From positions 1-5,533 of the forward strand of contig CAQTPN010000122.1 of assembly GCA_948888345.1 (NCBI GenBank): a stretch of 5,533 bases of DNA, read 5' to 3'. Origin of the DNA: an uncultured bacterium (GTDB lineage Bacteria > Cyanobacteriota > Vampirovibrionia > Gastranaerophilales > Gastranaerophilaceae). Position 1 is the first letter of the stretch, and each line of letters starts with the position of its first letter. The position numbers and the translations under genes were made by a program. This document shows positions 1 to 5,533 of this stretch, piece after piece. Below the pieces are notes generated by a model, which worked only from the letters and a program-made list of their open reading frames with translations, made no database searches and was not told where the DNA came from.

Positions 1-20
1 ATACGTGAAGGTTTAAAACC

Positions 21-27
21 AAAGAGG
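21..27 (+). promoter_or_regulatory. Ribosome binding site of the small hypothetical gene
   Basis: The purine run AAAGAGG lies seven bases before the ATG at 35, a good Shine-Dalgarno match at the expected spacing. It supports both the reality of this short gene and the choice of its start. The next gene downstream lacks a comparably placed site. Confidence 0.6.
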
Positions 28-34
28 TTGAAGA

Positions 35-349
35 ATGGATTTCAAAAATCTGAAAATAGTAAGAACTATTAAAAATTTAAGCCCAAAACTAAGATGGTTT
101 ATGTTTAAGAGCATTCAAGATTATAAAATCGGCTCTAAATATATTGATTATCTTATTCCTGATGATAAAAAGGGAATAGAAAAAGATAACGAAAGGCTTG
201 AAAATATGGTTAGAGAAACCTTAATTAAGGAGTTCGGGCCAAAAGTTAAAGATATGAAATCATATAACCTTCTTTTAGACGCCTGCGTGCACAATTTAAA
301 GAAAAAACAACTGCAGAGTCTTGATAAAGATTCCATTGATGAATTATAA
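35..349 (+). CDS. Small lysine-rich hypothetical protein (104 aa)
   Basis: I do not recognise this protein and assign no function. It is a complete 104-residue frame with a good Shine-Dalgarno sequence (21-27), ending 22 bases before the glycosyltransferase gene. It is rich in Lys, Asp, Glu and Leu, has a single cysteine (in DACVHNL, about residue 84), and shows no signal peptide or convincing membrane segment. The first 30 residues are basic (many Lys/Arg, plus a WFMF patch), followed by a charged stretch (about 43-70) and a probably helical C-terminus. It looks like a soluble, mostly helical cytoplasmic protein, perhaps membrane- or partner-associated through its basic N-terminus (inference). 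The tight spacing to a WaaC-like gene suggests an operon with envelope-sugar genes that continues left of the window. The opposite-strand frame inside it is a shadow. Confidence 0.7.
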   Translation: MDFKNLKIVRTIKNLSPKLRWFMFKSIQDYKIGSKYIDYLIPDDKKGIEKDNERLENMVRETLIKEFGPKVKDMKSYNLLLDACVHNLKKKQLQSLDKDSIDEL

Positions 350-365
350 ATTTTTGTATTATATT
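336..365 (+). promoter_or_regulatory. Weak candidate promoter before the glycosyltransferase gene
   Basis: TTGATG (336-341), an 18-base spacer and TATATT (360-365) precede the ATG at 372 by six bases, so transcription would begin at or near the start codon. The region is very AT-rich, so chance matches are likely. A second pair, TTGATA (321-326) with TATAAA (345-350), also has an 18-base spacer. Read-through from the gene at 35 is at least as plausible as either. Confidence 0.22.
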
Positions 366-371
366 TAGAGA

Positions 372-1442
372 ATGGATAAGAGAAAAAAATTTTTAATTAT
401 AAGGCTGAGTGCGATTGGTGATATCGTGCACAGCCTTACTGTTGCGGATTGTTTAAGAACTTTTTATCCCGATGCTCAAATTGATTGGGTTGTATCGGAT
501 AAATGCAAAGGATTAATTGAAAACAATCCGCTTTTAGACAATGTTTATGCTGCGGAAATTTCCAAATGGCGCAAGAACTGGATTTTCAATCTGCCAGAAA
601 TAATTAAATTTACAAATATTTTAAAAGAAAACCATTATAATTATGCTCTTGATGTTCAGGGATTATTCAAAAGTGCAGTAATTACAGCATTATCCGGTGC
701 GGAAGAAAAAATAGGCTTTGCAGACGGGCGGGAATTTTCGACTCTTATTTTAAATAAAAAAATTCTTCCGAAAGAAAAACGTCCGTTTAAAAATCATCAT
801 ATAATAAGGAGAAATCTTGATATATTAACAGGCTCAAATCTTATATCCGAAAAAGAGATGGAAAACTATACACCAAAAGCCGTTTTGCCCCCCTCCGATG
901 AAGCGGCAGTCAAAAAAATTGATGCTTTATTGGAAAATATTGATACCTCAAGGCCAAATTTTGTTTTTGCTCCTGCTACAATGTGGAAAAACAAACACTG
1001 GGATATTGAAGAGTGGAAAAAGCTTTTCAATATGGTGAAAAATAGCGCAAATATTATCTTTACAGGCGTTGAAAAGGATTTACGTCTTATAAATAAAATC
1101 ACAAACGGTGAGAATGCCTTTATACTTGCAGGCAAAACCAATATGAAAGAATATATTGAGGTGCTGCGCCGCGCAGATTTGATTGTAAGCCCTGATTCGG
1201 GCGCATCCCATCTTGGTTTTGGAGTAATTAAAAACGGCAAGCCAAAAATTTTTACCCTGTTTTTTGCAACATCAAAAAATGTTTACACACCCTTAGGAAA
1301 AGGAAATCTGGGATTTCCGCTAAAAGAGCCTGTTTGCATGCCATGTCATAAGAGAAAATGCAAAAAAGGAACGATGGAATGCACAAAATATATAAAGGCG
1401 GAAGAGGTATTTACGGAAATTAAAAAAGCTTTTAGTCTTTAA
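372..1442 (+). CDS. waaC: Glycosyltransferase family 9, WaaC-like lipopolysaccharide heptosyltransferase
   Basis: Predicted to transfer a heptose from an ADP-heptose donor to the inner core (Kdo-lipid A) of lipopolysaccharide on the cytoplasmic face of the inner membrane. The 356-residue length fits family GT9. Visible signatures are the N-terminal glycine loop RLSAIGDIVHS (11-21), a WaaC-like DWVV (38-41), SKWRKNW (64-70) and ALDVQGLFKSA (92-102), the donor-domain KHW (208-210) and the SPDSGASHL segment (273-281), which matches the VDTGLSHL of enterobacterial WaaC. A cysteine cluster follows near the C-terminus (C322, C325, C330, C337), as in many GT9 proteins. No signal peptide is seen, as expected. 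The start places the first beta strand (KKFLIIRL) immediately at the N-terminus; the only Shine-Dalgarno-like bases (AGAG, 367-370) are too close to the ATG to be convincing. It follows the small gene by 22 bases. WaaC subtype is favoured over WaaF/WaaQ, but the exact acceptor cannot be told from sequence. Confidence 0.85.
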   Translation: MDKRKKFLIIRLSAIGDIVHSLTVADCLRTFYPDAQIDWVVSDKCKGLIENNPLLDNVYAAEISKWRKNWIFNLPEIIKFTNILKENHYNYALDVQGLFKSAVITALSGAEEKIGFADGREFSTLILNKKILPKEKRPFKNHHIIRRNLDILTGSNLISEKEMENYTPKAVLPPSDEAAVKKIDALLENIDTSRPNFVFAPATMWKNKHWDIEEWKKLFNMVKNSANIIFTGVEKDLRLINKITNGENAFILAGKTNMKEYIEVLRRADLIVSPDSGASHLGFGVIKNGKPKIFTLFFATSKNVYTPLGKGNLGFPLKEPVCMPCHKRKCKKGTMECTKYIKAEEVFTEIKKAFSL

Positions 1443-1464
1443 GTATTAAACTTTTACATACCTC

Positions 1465-1494
1465 TTGAAAAAAAACGGAAAAAAGTTGTATAAT
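1465..1494 (+). promoter_or_regulatory. Sigma70-type promoter of the GGDEF/HD-GYP gene
   Basis: TTGAAA (1465-1470), an 18-base spacer and a perfect TATAAT (1489-1494) lie in the 50-base gap after the glycosyltransferase stop codon. The -10 box overlaps the first possible ATG (1493-1495), and the usual 7-8 base distance puts transcription start at about 1501-1502, at the A of the second in-frame ATG. If used, the mRNA is leaderless and translation begins at 1502. This is a motif match only; start-site mapping would settle it. Confidence 0.6.
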
Positions 1495-1501
1495 GAAAGC
1501 C

Positions 1502-3415
1502 ATGGGACTTTTTGATTGGATTAAAAATTCAGGCGAAAAACTTAGACGTGTTGAAGATAAAATTTATCAACAGAGAACCGATTTTGTTGAAATTTATCAA
1601 AAAAACCTTGCTCTTGAAAAAGAGATTTCTCAAAGAACCGAAGAACTGTATAAGGCTAATCAAACCCTTTTAACATTAGAACACGTGTGGGATATGATGA
1701 ATTCATCACGTCCTTTATCAAGCGTTTTAGAAACAATTGTTTCAAGCCTTCATGGTGAATTTCGATATTTATACAGCTGCATTATTCAAAAACAGCTTGA
1801 TTCAAAAGGTGAATTTTTCGCTTTCAAAACATATTTCCAGAATGATTTTTCAAGCAAATTTGATGAATGCATTAAAACCCCGCTTTTTGAAACGCGTATA
1901 AACATAGGAAAAAACACATCCCTTTATGAAACAATAGAAAATAAGAAATTTCGTTCTTATCCTATTAATGAAGATGTTTTTAATATGTTTTTCCCCGATA
2001 ATTTTTATCCTGATAAAATTGCGGAATTAAGAACAACAACCCTTGCAAAATCTTTAATGATACTTCCGATTGTATCAAAAGAGTTTACCGGTTTTCTTGC
2101 TGTTTTTTCTCCAAGGGAAGAGCCCAAAGATTCCGAGGTTAATTTTTTAAACCTTTTTGCAAGACAAATTGAGCTTGCAATCACCATTGCAAATCTTTTT
2201 GAAACTGTTAAAAAACAAGCAGTAACAGACCCTCTGACAGATTTATTCAACAGAAGGTTTTATGAAGATGCTTTAGCACGCGAGGCAAAGCGTGCTTTAA
2301 GGTTAAATCAGCCATTTACGCTGATTTCACTTGATTTAGACAAATTAAAACATATAAATGATATGTACGGCCACTCCGCGGGGGATACTGCGATTAAAAC
2401 GGTGGCAAGAGTTATAACAGGAAATTCAAGGTCTGTTGATGTACCTTCCCGCGTAGGCGGAGAAGAATTTGCAATAATACTTCCGGGGGTTGATTCAAAC
2501 GGCGGACTTATAGCAGCGGAAAGAATAAGGGCTTCACTTGAAGCGGAACATGTTGAAGCTGTCGGAAAAATAACGGCAAGTATCGGGGTTGCAACCTTTG
2601 TAGAACAGACAACAAACCTTGATGAGCTTGTTGAAATGGCAGATAAAGCTATGTATTTTGCAAAACAAAACGGCAGAAATCAGGTAAAATTAGCTGAGGC
2701 TGAAGGTTCAATTTCATGGCAGGAAGTTGCCGTGGATGCATTTGTTCAAATATTAGATAACCATAAAATCCCGTTCAATTCTTCCATGGCTGAAAATTTA
2801 TCTAAAAAGCTTCAAACAAAAGAGGATAAAGCAAGCGGCAGCTCAACAAAAGATTTATTGTATACGGTTGTGGATACAATATCAAAAAGCTATGCCCCGC
2901 AGCACAGAGAAGGTGTTACAAAAGCCAAAGTACAGCTGGCATCGGCTATTGCAAAACGTTTTGATTTATCAAAAGCAGATGTTGATAAATTAAAAATTGC
3001 AATGCTTTTATATGATATCGGAAATATTATGGTGCCAAATGATTTATTAAAAAAGACTTCTCCTTTAACGGAAGAGGAAAAGGCAACCATTACAAAACAT
3101 CCGATTTATGCCGCACAGGAAATTTTAAAACCCATAAACCATGTTTCAAACATTATACCAATTATTGAACACCACCATGAAAACTGGGACGGTACAGGAT
3201 ACCCGAGCAAGAAAAAAGGGGATGATATTCCTTTAATATCACAAATTATTTTAATTGTGGATTCTTATTATGCAATGATTTCAGAGCGTCCTTACAGAAA
3301 GGCTTATACTGAAGAAGAGGCACTTGAAGAAATTAAAAATCTTCGCGGTAAAAAATATTCTGAAGAATTAACAGATGAATTTATCCATGCTATTGAAGAT
3401 TTAAAAAGAATGTAG
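1502..3415 (+). CDS. GAF-GGDEF-HD-GYP c-di-GMP signalling protein
   Basis: Numbering is from the ATG at 1502 (637 aa); an in-frame ATG at 1493 would add three residues but lies inside the -10 box. No Shine-Dalgarno sequence precedes either. Order of parts: a charged coiled coil (about 10-60), a diverged GAF-like sensor region (about 65-237), a GGDEF domain (240-402) and an HD-GYP domain (about 406-637). There is no signal peptide or membrane segment, so it should be cytosolic. The GGDEF domain looks active: GGEEF at 319-323, with D278, N286 and D295 aligning with PleD's metal and GTP residues. The inhibitory site RSVD (310-313) sits exactly five residues before GGEEF. The HD-GYP domain keeps H468, H533, H558/H559, GYP (566-568), D587 and RPYR (596-599), but its HD pair reads YD (504-505) and the usual GK reads GN (507-508). 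Diguanylate cyclase activity is therefore likely, and phosphodiesterase activity doubtful. Confidence 0.9.
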   Translation: MGLFDWIKNSGEKLRRVEDKIYQQRTDFVEIYQKNLALEKEISQRTEELYKANQTLLTLEHVWDMMNSSRPLSSVLETIVSSLHGEFRYLYSCIIQKQLDSKGEFFAFKTYFQNDFSSKFDECIKTPLFETRINIGKNTSLYETIENKKFRSYPINEDVFNMFFPDNFYPDKIAELRTTTLAKSLMILPIVSKEFTGFLAVFSPREEPKDSEVNFLNLFARQIELAITIANLFETVKKQAVTDPLTDLFNRRFYEDALAREAKRALRLNQPFTLISLDLDKLKHINDMYGHSAGDTAIKTVARVITGNSRSVDVPSRVGGEEFAIILPGVDSNGGLIAAERIRASLEAEHVEAVGKITASIGVATFVEQTTNLDELVEMADKAMYFAKQNGRNQVKLAEAEGSISWQEVAVDAFVQILDNHKIPFNSSMAENLSKKLQTKEDKASGSSTKDLLYTVVDTISKSYAPQHREGVTKAKVQLASAIAKRFDLSKADVDKLKIAMLLYDIGNIMVPNDLLKKTSPLTEEEKATITKHPIYAAQEILKPINHVSNIIPIIEHHHENWDGTGYPSKKKGDDIPLISQIILIVDSYYAMISERPYRKAYTEEEALEEIKNLRGKKYSEELTDEFIHAIEDLKRM

Positions 3416-3437
3416 ATGTTGTCATCCGCAAGCCATA

Positions 3438-3525
3438 TGTCATTGCGAGGAGTGAAACGACGAAGTAATCCAGAAAATTAACAGCACTGGATTGCCGCGG
3501 TCACTAACGTTTCCTCGCAATGACA
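3438..3525. repeat. Imperfect palindromic dispersed repeat (GTCATTGCGAGG type)
   Basis: An 88-base inverted repeat fills most of the gap between the two convergent genes. Its ends are a perfect 14-base pair (TGTCATTGCGAGGA at 3438-3451 with its complement at 3512-3525). An inner perfect pair, AATCCAG (3467-3473) and CTGGATT (3487-3493), encloses a 13-base AT-rich loop. The segments between differ between arms and pair only partly. Palindromes with these ends occur in many copies in unrelated bacterial genomes (recalled knowledge), usually in intergenic sites. The arms could fold into a long RNA hairpin and may help end transcription from both sides, but no T-tract follows on either strand. 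There is no transposase, so any mobility would depend on enzymes supplied elsewhere. Confidence 0.8.
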
Positions 3526-3538
3526 GTAAGGATTGAAA

Positions 3539-4504
3539 TTAGAATTTTAAAATTACTTTCAGTGTATCTTTTTGCCTGTTTAACTCAAAAGCTTCAATCC
3601 CTTCGCCAAAAGGCATGATTTTTGTAATTAAAGGTCTAACATTAACCGCACCGCGCTCTAAAAGCCTCATTACAGGTGCAAACTGCCCGCAGCGGGAGCC
3701 GACAACCGTTATTTCATTAATTACAACGGGAGCAAGATTTAAACCTTCTTTTGCTGCTATGGTGCTTTTTAAAACGAGTATTCCTCTTGGTTTTACAAGA
3801 CTTAAAGATGTTTCAAATCCGCCTTTTGAGCCTGTAGCCTCAATTACAATATCAAAACTCTGCTCAAGTCCTTTTGCATTGTCCAAAAGCAGAGTTTTGT
3901 TACCTGCATTTGCCGAGATATCAAGTTTATTTTGGTGTTTTCCAATGTGTGTAATATCGATATTTAATGCCCCCAAAACAAGTGCTATTGAAAGGCCGAG
4001 CTTTCCGTCTCCCAAAAGTGCCACTTTATCCGCTGGTTTTATGTGCACCTGTTCTATTATTTCATAGGCTGCAGCAAGCGGTTCAATAAAAACAGCTTCT
4101 TCATCAGATACATTGTCAGGAATTTCAAGCAGATTTGATAAGGGAAGCGTAAAATATTCGCTAAAACACCCCTCTTTTTGCCAGATTCCAAGGGTGCCTC
4201 TATTCGGACAATGACGCTCTAAACCCTTGGCACACCATTCACAGGTTTTGCATCCGGCGTTAATTTCTCCTACAACCCTTTTTCCGACCCACGTTTTATG
4301 GGCTTCATCGTAAACTTTTTCAACCACTCCCGTAAATTCGTGTCCTAAAACTCCTTTATATCCCATATAACCTTTGGTGATTTCTTCATCAGTATTACAA
4401 ACCCCTGCAAATGTTGTTTTTATGAGGGCTTCACCTTCTTTCAAGACAGGTTCTTTATAATTTTCAACAAATTTTAACCCGTTATCAAATATTAATGCCT
4501 TCAT
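3539..4504 (-). CDS. Zinc-dependent medium-chain alcohol/polyol dehydrogenase family protein
   Basis: An NAD(P)-dependent oxidoreductase of the medium-chain dehydrogenase superfamily, in the threonine/sorbitol-dehydrogenase-like branch. At 321 residues it is slightly short for that branch (about 340-350). The catalytic zinc site is suggested by C36, the GHE at 54-56 and E141 (in EPLA). A structural zinc site is complete: C85, C88, C91 and C99 with the classic 2-2-7 spacing. The Rossmann fold shows GDGKLG (165-170), followed by DIVIEATGS. The substrate cannot be named: alcohols, polyols, sugar derivatives and threonine are all possible. The start at 4504 is well supported by AAGGAG ten bases upstream. 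The gene follows trxB on the same strand, 68 bases after its stop codon, with a terminator-like hairpin between them. It converges on the signalling gene across the palindromic repeat. The long rightward frame inside it is a shadow. Confidence 0.88.
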   Translation of the reverse strand: MKALIFDNGLKFVENYKEPVLKEGEALIKTTFAGVCNTDEEITKGYMGYKGVLGHEFTGVVEKVYDEAHKTWVGKRVVGEINAGCKTCEWCAKGLERHCPNRGTLGIWQKEGCFSEYFTLPLSNLLEIPDNVSDEEAVFIEPLAAAYEIIEQVHIKPADKVALLGDGKLGLSIALVLGALNIDITHIGKHQNKLDISANAGNKTLLLDNAKGLEQSFDIVIEATGSKGGFETSLSLVKPRGILVLKSTIAAKEGLNLAPVVINEITVVGSRCGQFAPVMRLLERGAVNVRPLITKIMPFGEGIEAFELNRQKDTLKVILKF

Positions 4505-4514
4505 TTTTGCTAAT

Positions 4515-4520
4515 CTCCTT
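4515..4520 (-). promoter_or_regulatory. Ribosome binding site of the dehydrogenase gene
   Basis: On the minus strand AAGGAG lies ten bases before the ATG at 4504-4502, within an AAAAGGAGATT context. It is the strongest Shine-Dalgarno sequence in the window and fixes this start. Confidence 0.75.
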
Positions 4521-4531
4521 TTAATTCCATT

Positions 4532-4565
4532 AAAAAGACCCCCGCTTATTAAAACGGGAGGTCTT
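4532..4565 (-). terminator. Rho-independent terminator-like hairpin downstream of trxB
   Basis: The arms 4535-4544 and 4555-4565 form a ten-pair, GC-rich stem with one bulged base (4559) around a ten-base AT loop. Read leftward, the stem is followed directly by a TTTTT tract (complement of 4532-4536), starting eight bases after the trxB stop codon. Read rightward it is followed by A residues, so the polarity fits trxB. It lies 27 bases before the dehydrogenase start, leaving no room for a separate downstream promoter, so it may be a partial terminator. Confidence 0.75.
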
Positions 4566-4572
4566 AAAAAAT

Positions 4573-5526
4573 TTATTCTGCTTTTAGTGCTGCCATTTTC
4601 AGCTCTTCAATATATTTAACTGCCGAAATTCCTGCAACAGCACCGTCTGATACGGCTGTAATTACCTGCCTTAGGGGGGTTATACGAACATCTCCCGCAG
4701 CAAATACACCCATGGTGCTTGTTCTCATCTGTTCATCAACCTTTATAAATCCTCTTTCATCCTGCATCATTTGCCCTGAAAAGTCTTTAACATTCGGCGT
4801 AAAACCTATATACGGAAAAACTCCGTCTACTTTTAAATCTTCAATTGCTTTCGTTCTAACATTTTGAACCTTTAAACTGCCCACACATCCTTCATTGTTT
4901 GAATTGATTTCAAGCGGTACAGTATCAAAAATAAATTCGATTTTATCGTTTTTAAATGCACGCTCCTGAACGATTTTATCCGCGCGAAGCTCGTCGCGTC
5001 TGTGGATTATATAAACTTTTTTTGCAAATTTTGTAAGATATGCGCCTTCTTCAACCGCTGCATTACCGCCGCCTACAACCGCAACAACTTTATCTTTGTA
5101 AAATGCCCCGTCACAAACTGCACAATAGCTTACACCTTTTCCTATGTGTTCAATTTCACCCTTAATGCCAAGTTTTGAAGCACTTGCACCTGTTGCAACG
5201 ATAACTGTCCGCGCTTTATATTCTCCTTTCAGAGTTTTAATTGTTTTAATGTTTGAAACTAAATCTATGCTTTGGATTTCCTCCATCATAAATTTTGGAA
5301 CATTGAATTTATCGAGGTGGTGCTCAAATTTTTCCGCAAGTTCCCATCCTTCAATTGTATCAAAACCCAGATAGTTTTCTATTTCAAGATAATTAACCGG
5401 TTGCCCGCCAAGGGTTGATGTATCAATTATTGCAACATCTACATTTCCTCTTTTTGCATATAATGCGGCTGAAATTCCCGCAGGTCCTCCCCCTAAAACT
5501 ATTAAATCAAATATTTTTTCACTCAA
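4573..5526 (-). CDS. trxB: Thioredoxin-disulfide reductase
   Basis: An FAD-dependent enzyme that uses NADPH to reduce thioredoxin, in the cytosol. At 317 residues it matches the low-molecular-weight bacterial family. Visible in order: the FAD-binding GGGPAG (12-17), GGQP (40-43), the redox-active pair C135/C138 in CAVCDG, the second Rossmann motif GGGNAAVEEG (152-161), the NADPH-phosphate motif HRRDELRA (175-182), the FAD motif FAAGDV (275-280) and the closing RQVITAVSDGAVA (286-298). CAVC in place of the enterobacterial CATC is a common variant. HRRDELRA argues for NADPH rather than the NADH- or ferredoxin-linked relatives. The 5524-5526 start codon is TTG, with no Shine-Dalgarno sequence in the few bases visible, and the frame stays open to the window edge. 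The true start may lie just outside. No thioredoxin gene is present in the window. Confidence 0.95.
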   Translation of the reverse strand: MSEKIFDLIVLGGGPAGISAALYAKRGNVDVAIIDTSTLGGQPVNYLEIENYLGFDTIEGWELAEKFEHHLDKFNVPKFMMEEIQSIDLVSNIKTIKTLKGEYKARTVIVATGASASKLGIKGEIEHIGKGVSYCAVCDGAFYKDKVVAVVGGGNAAVEEGAYLTKFAKKVYIIHRRDELRADKIVQERAFKNDKIEFIFDTVPLEINSNNEGCVGSLKVQNVRTKAIEDLKVDGVFPYIGFTPNVKDFSGQMMQDERGFIKVDEQMRTSTMGVFAAGDVRITPLRQVITAVSDGAVAGISAVKYIEELKMAALKAE

Positions 5527-5533
5527 TTTTATC

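Noticed and set aside
1..72. Open frame from the left edge (IREGLKPKRLKNG...), possibly the end of an upstream gene overlapping the small gene
   Set aside because: Only 23 codons are visible and no family is recognisable. Another frame ends at 14-16 and would fit an upstream gene ending before the start at 35 equally well.
1424..1433. AAAAGCTTTT palindrome near the end of the glycosyltransferase gene
   Set aside because: It lies within coding sequence, has no loop and is AT-rich. It is neither a plausible terminator nor a supported operator.
3416..3481. A 21-codon frame beginning ATG right after the signalling gene's stop (MLSSASHMSLRGVKRRSNPEN)
   Set aside because: Most of it is the repeat read in frame. 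Short LRGVKRRSNP-type 'proteins' are a known kind of artefact from this palindrome, and there is no ribosome binding site.
3438..3525. Insertion sequence or CRISPR interpretation of the inverted repeat
   Set aside because: There is no transposase frame, and only one palindromic unit with no regularly spaced direct repeats or spacers.
3615..4067. 150-codon rightward frame opposite the dehydrogenase gene
   Set aside because: It is a shadow of a well-supported gene with zinc and nucleotide-binding motifs. Its own translation shows no recognisable domain. The shorter opposite frames at 148-336, 866-1240, 2005-2250, 2890-3090 and 5144-5374 are rejected for the same reason.

Overview
This AT-rich 5.5 kb window looks like an ordinary chromosomal stretch from a Gram-negative-type bacterium. 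It carries an ADP-heptose-type lipopolysaccharide core glycosyltransferase, a c-di-GMP signalling protein and two housekeeping-style redox enzymes. The low G+C content, the hybrid GGDEF/HD-GYP protein and a 'GTCATTGCGAGG...' palindromic repeat would fit an uncultured gut lineage such as Gastranaerophilales (Vampirovibrionia/Melainabacteria). That placement is an impression from style, not proven by any marker here.

Layout: the left part (1-3415) is transcribed rightward. It holds a small unrecognised lysine-rich protein (35-349), a WaaC-like glycosyltransferase family 9 enzyme (372-1442) and a GAF-GGDEF-HD-GYP protein (1502-3415). The right part (3539-5526) is transcribed leftward. It holds thioredoxin reductase (trxB, start at or beyond the right edge) followed by a zinc-binding medium-chain dehydrogenase. 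The two blocks converge on a 123-base intergenic gap, most of which is an 88-base imperfect palindrome of a dispersed-repeat type.

The small gene and the glycosyltransferase are close enough (22 bases) to be co-transcribed and probably serve the cell envelope. The signalling gene appears to have its own promoter, a TTGAAA-N18-TATAAT match whose -10 box covers the first possible ATG, so it is probably translated from a second ATG on a leaderless or nearly leaderless mRNA. TrxB and the dehydrogenase are separated by a terminator-like hairpin.

I found no mobile element with a transposase, no CRISPR array, no RNA gene and no defence or otherwise clearly novel system. The points most worth a second look are the degenerate HD motif (YD, with GN in place of GK) in the HD-GYP domain, paired with an apparently intact GGDEF domain and I-site; the leaderless start; and the hairpin between trxB and the dehydrogenase gene.
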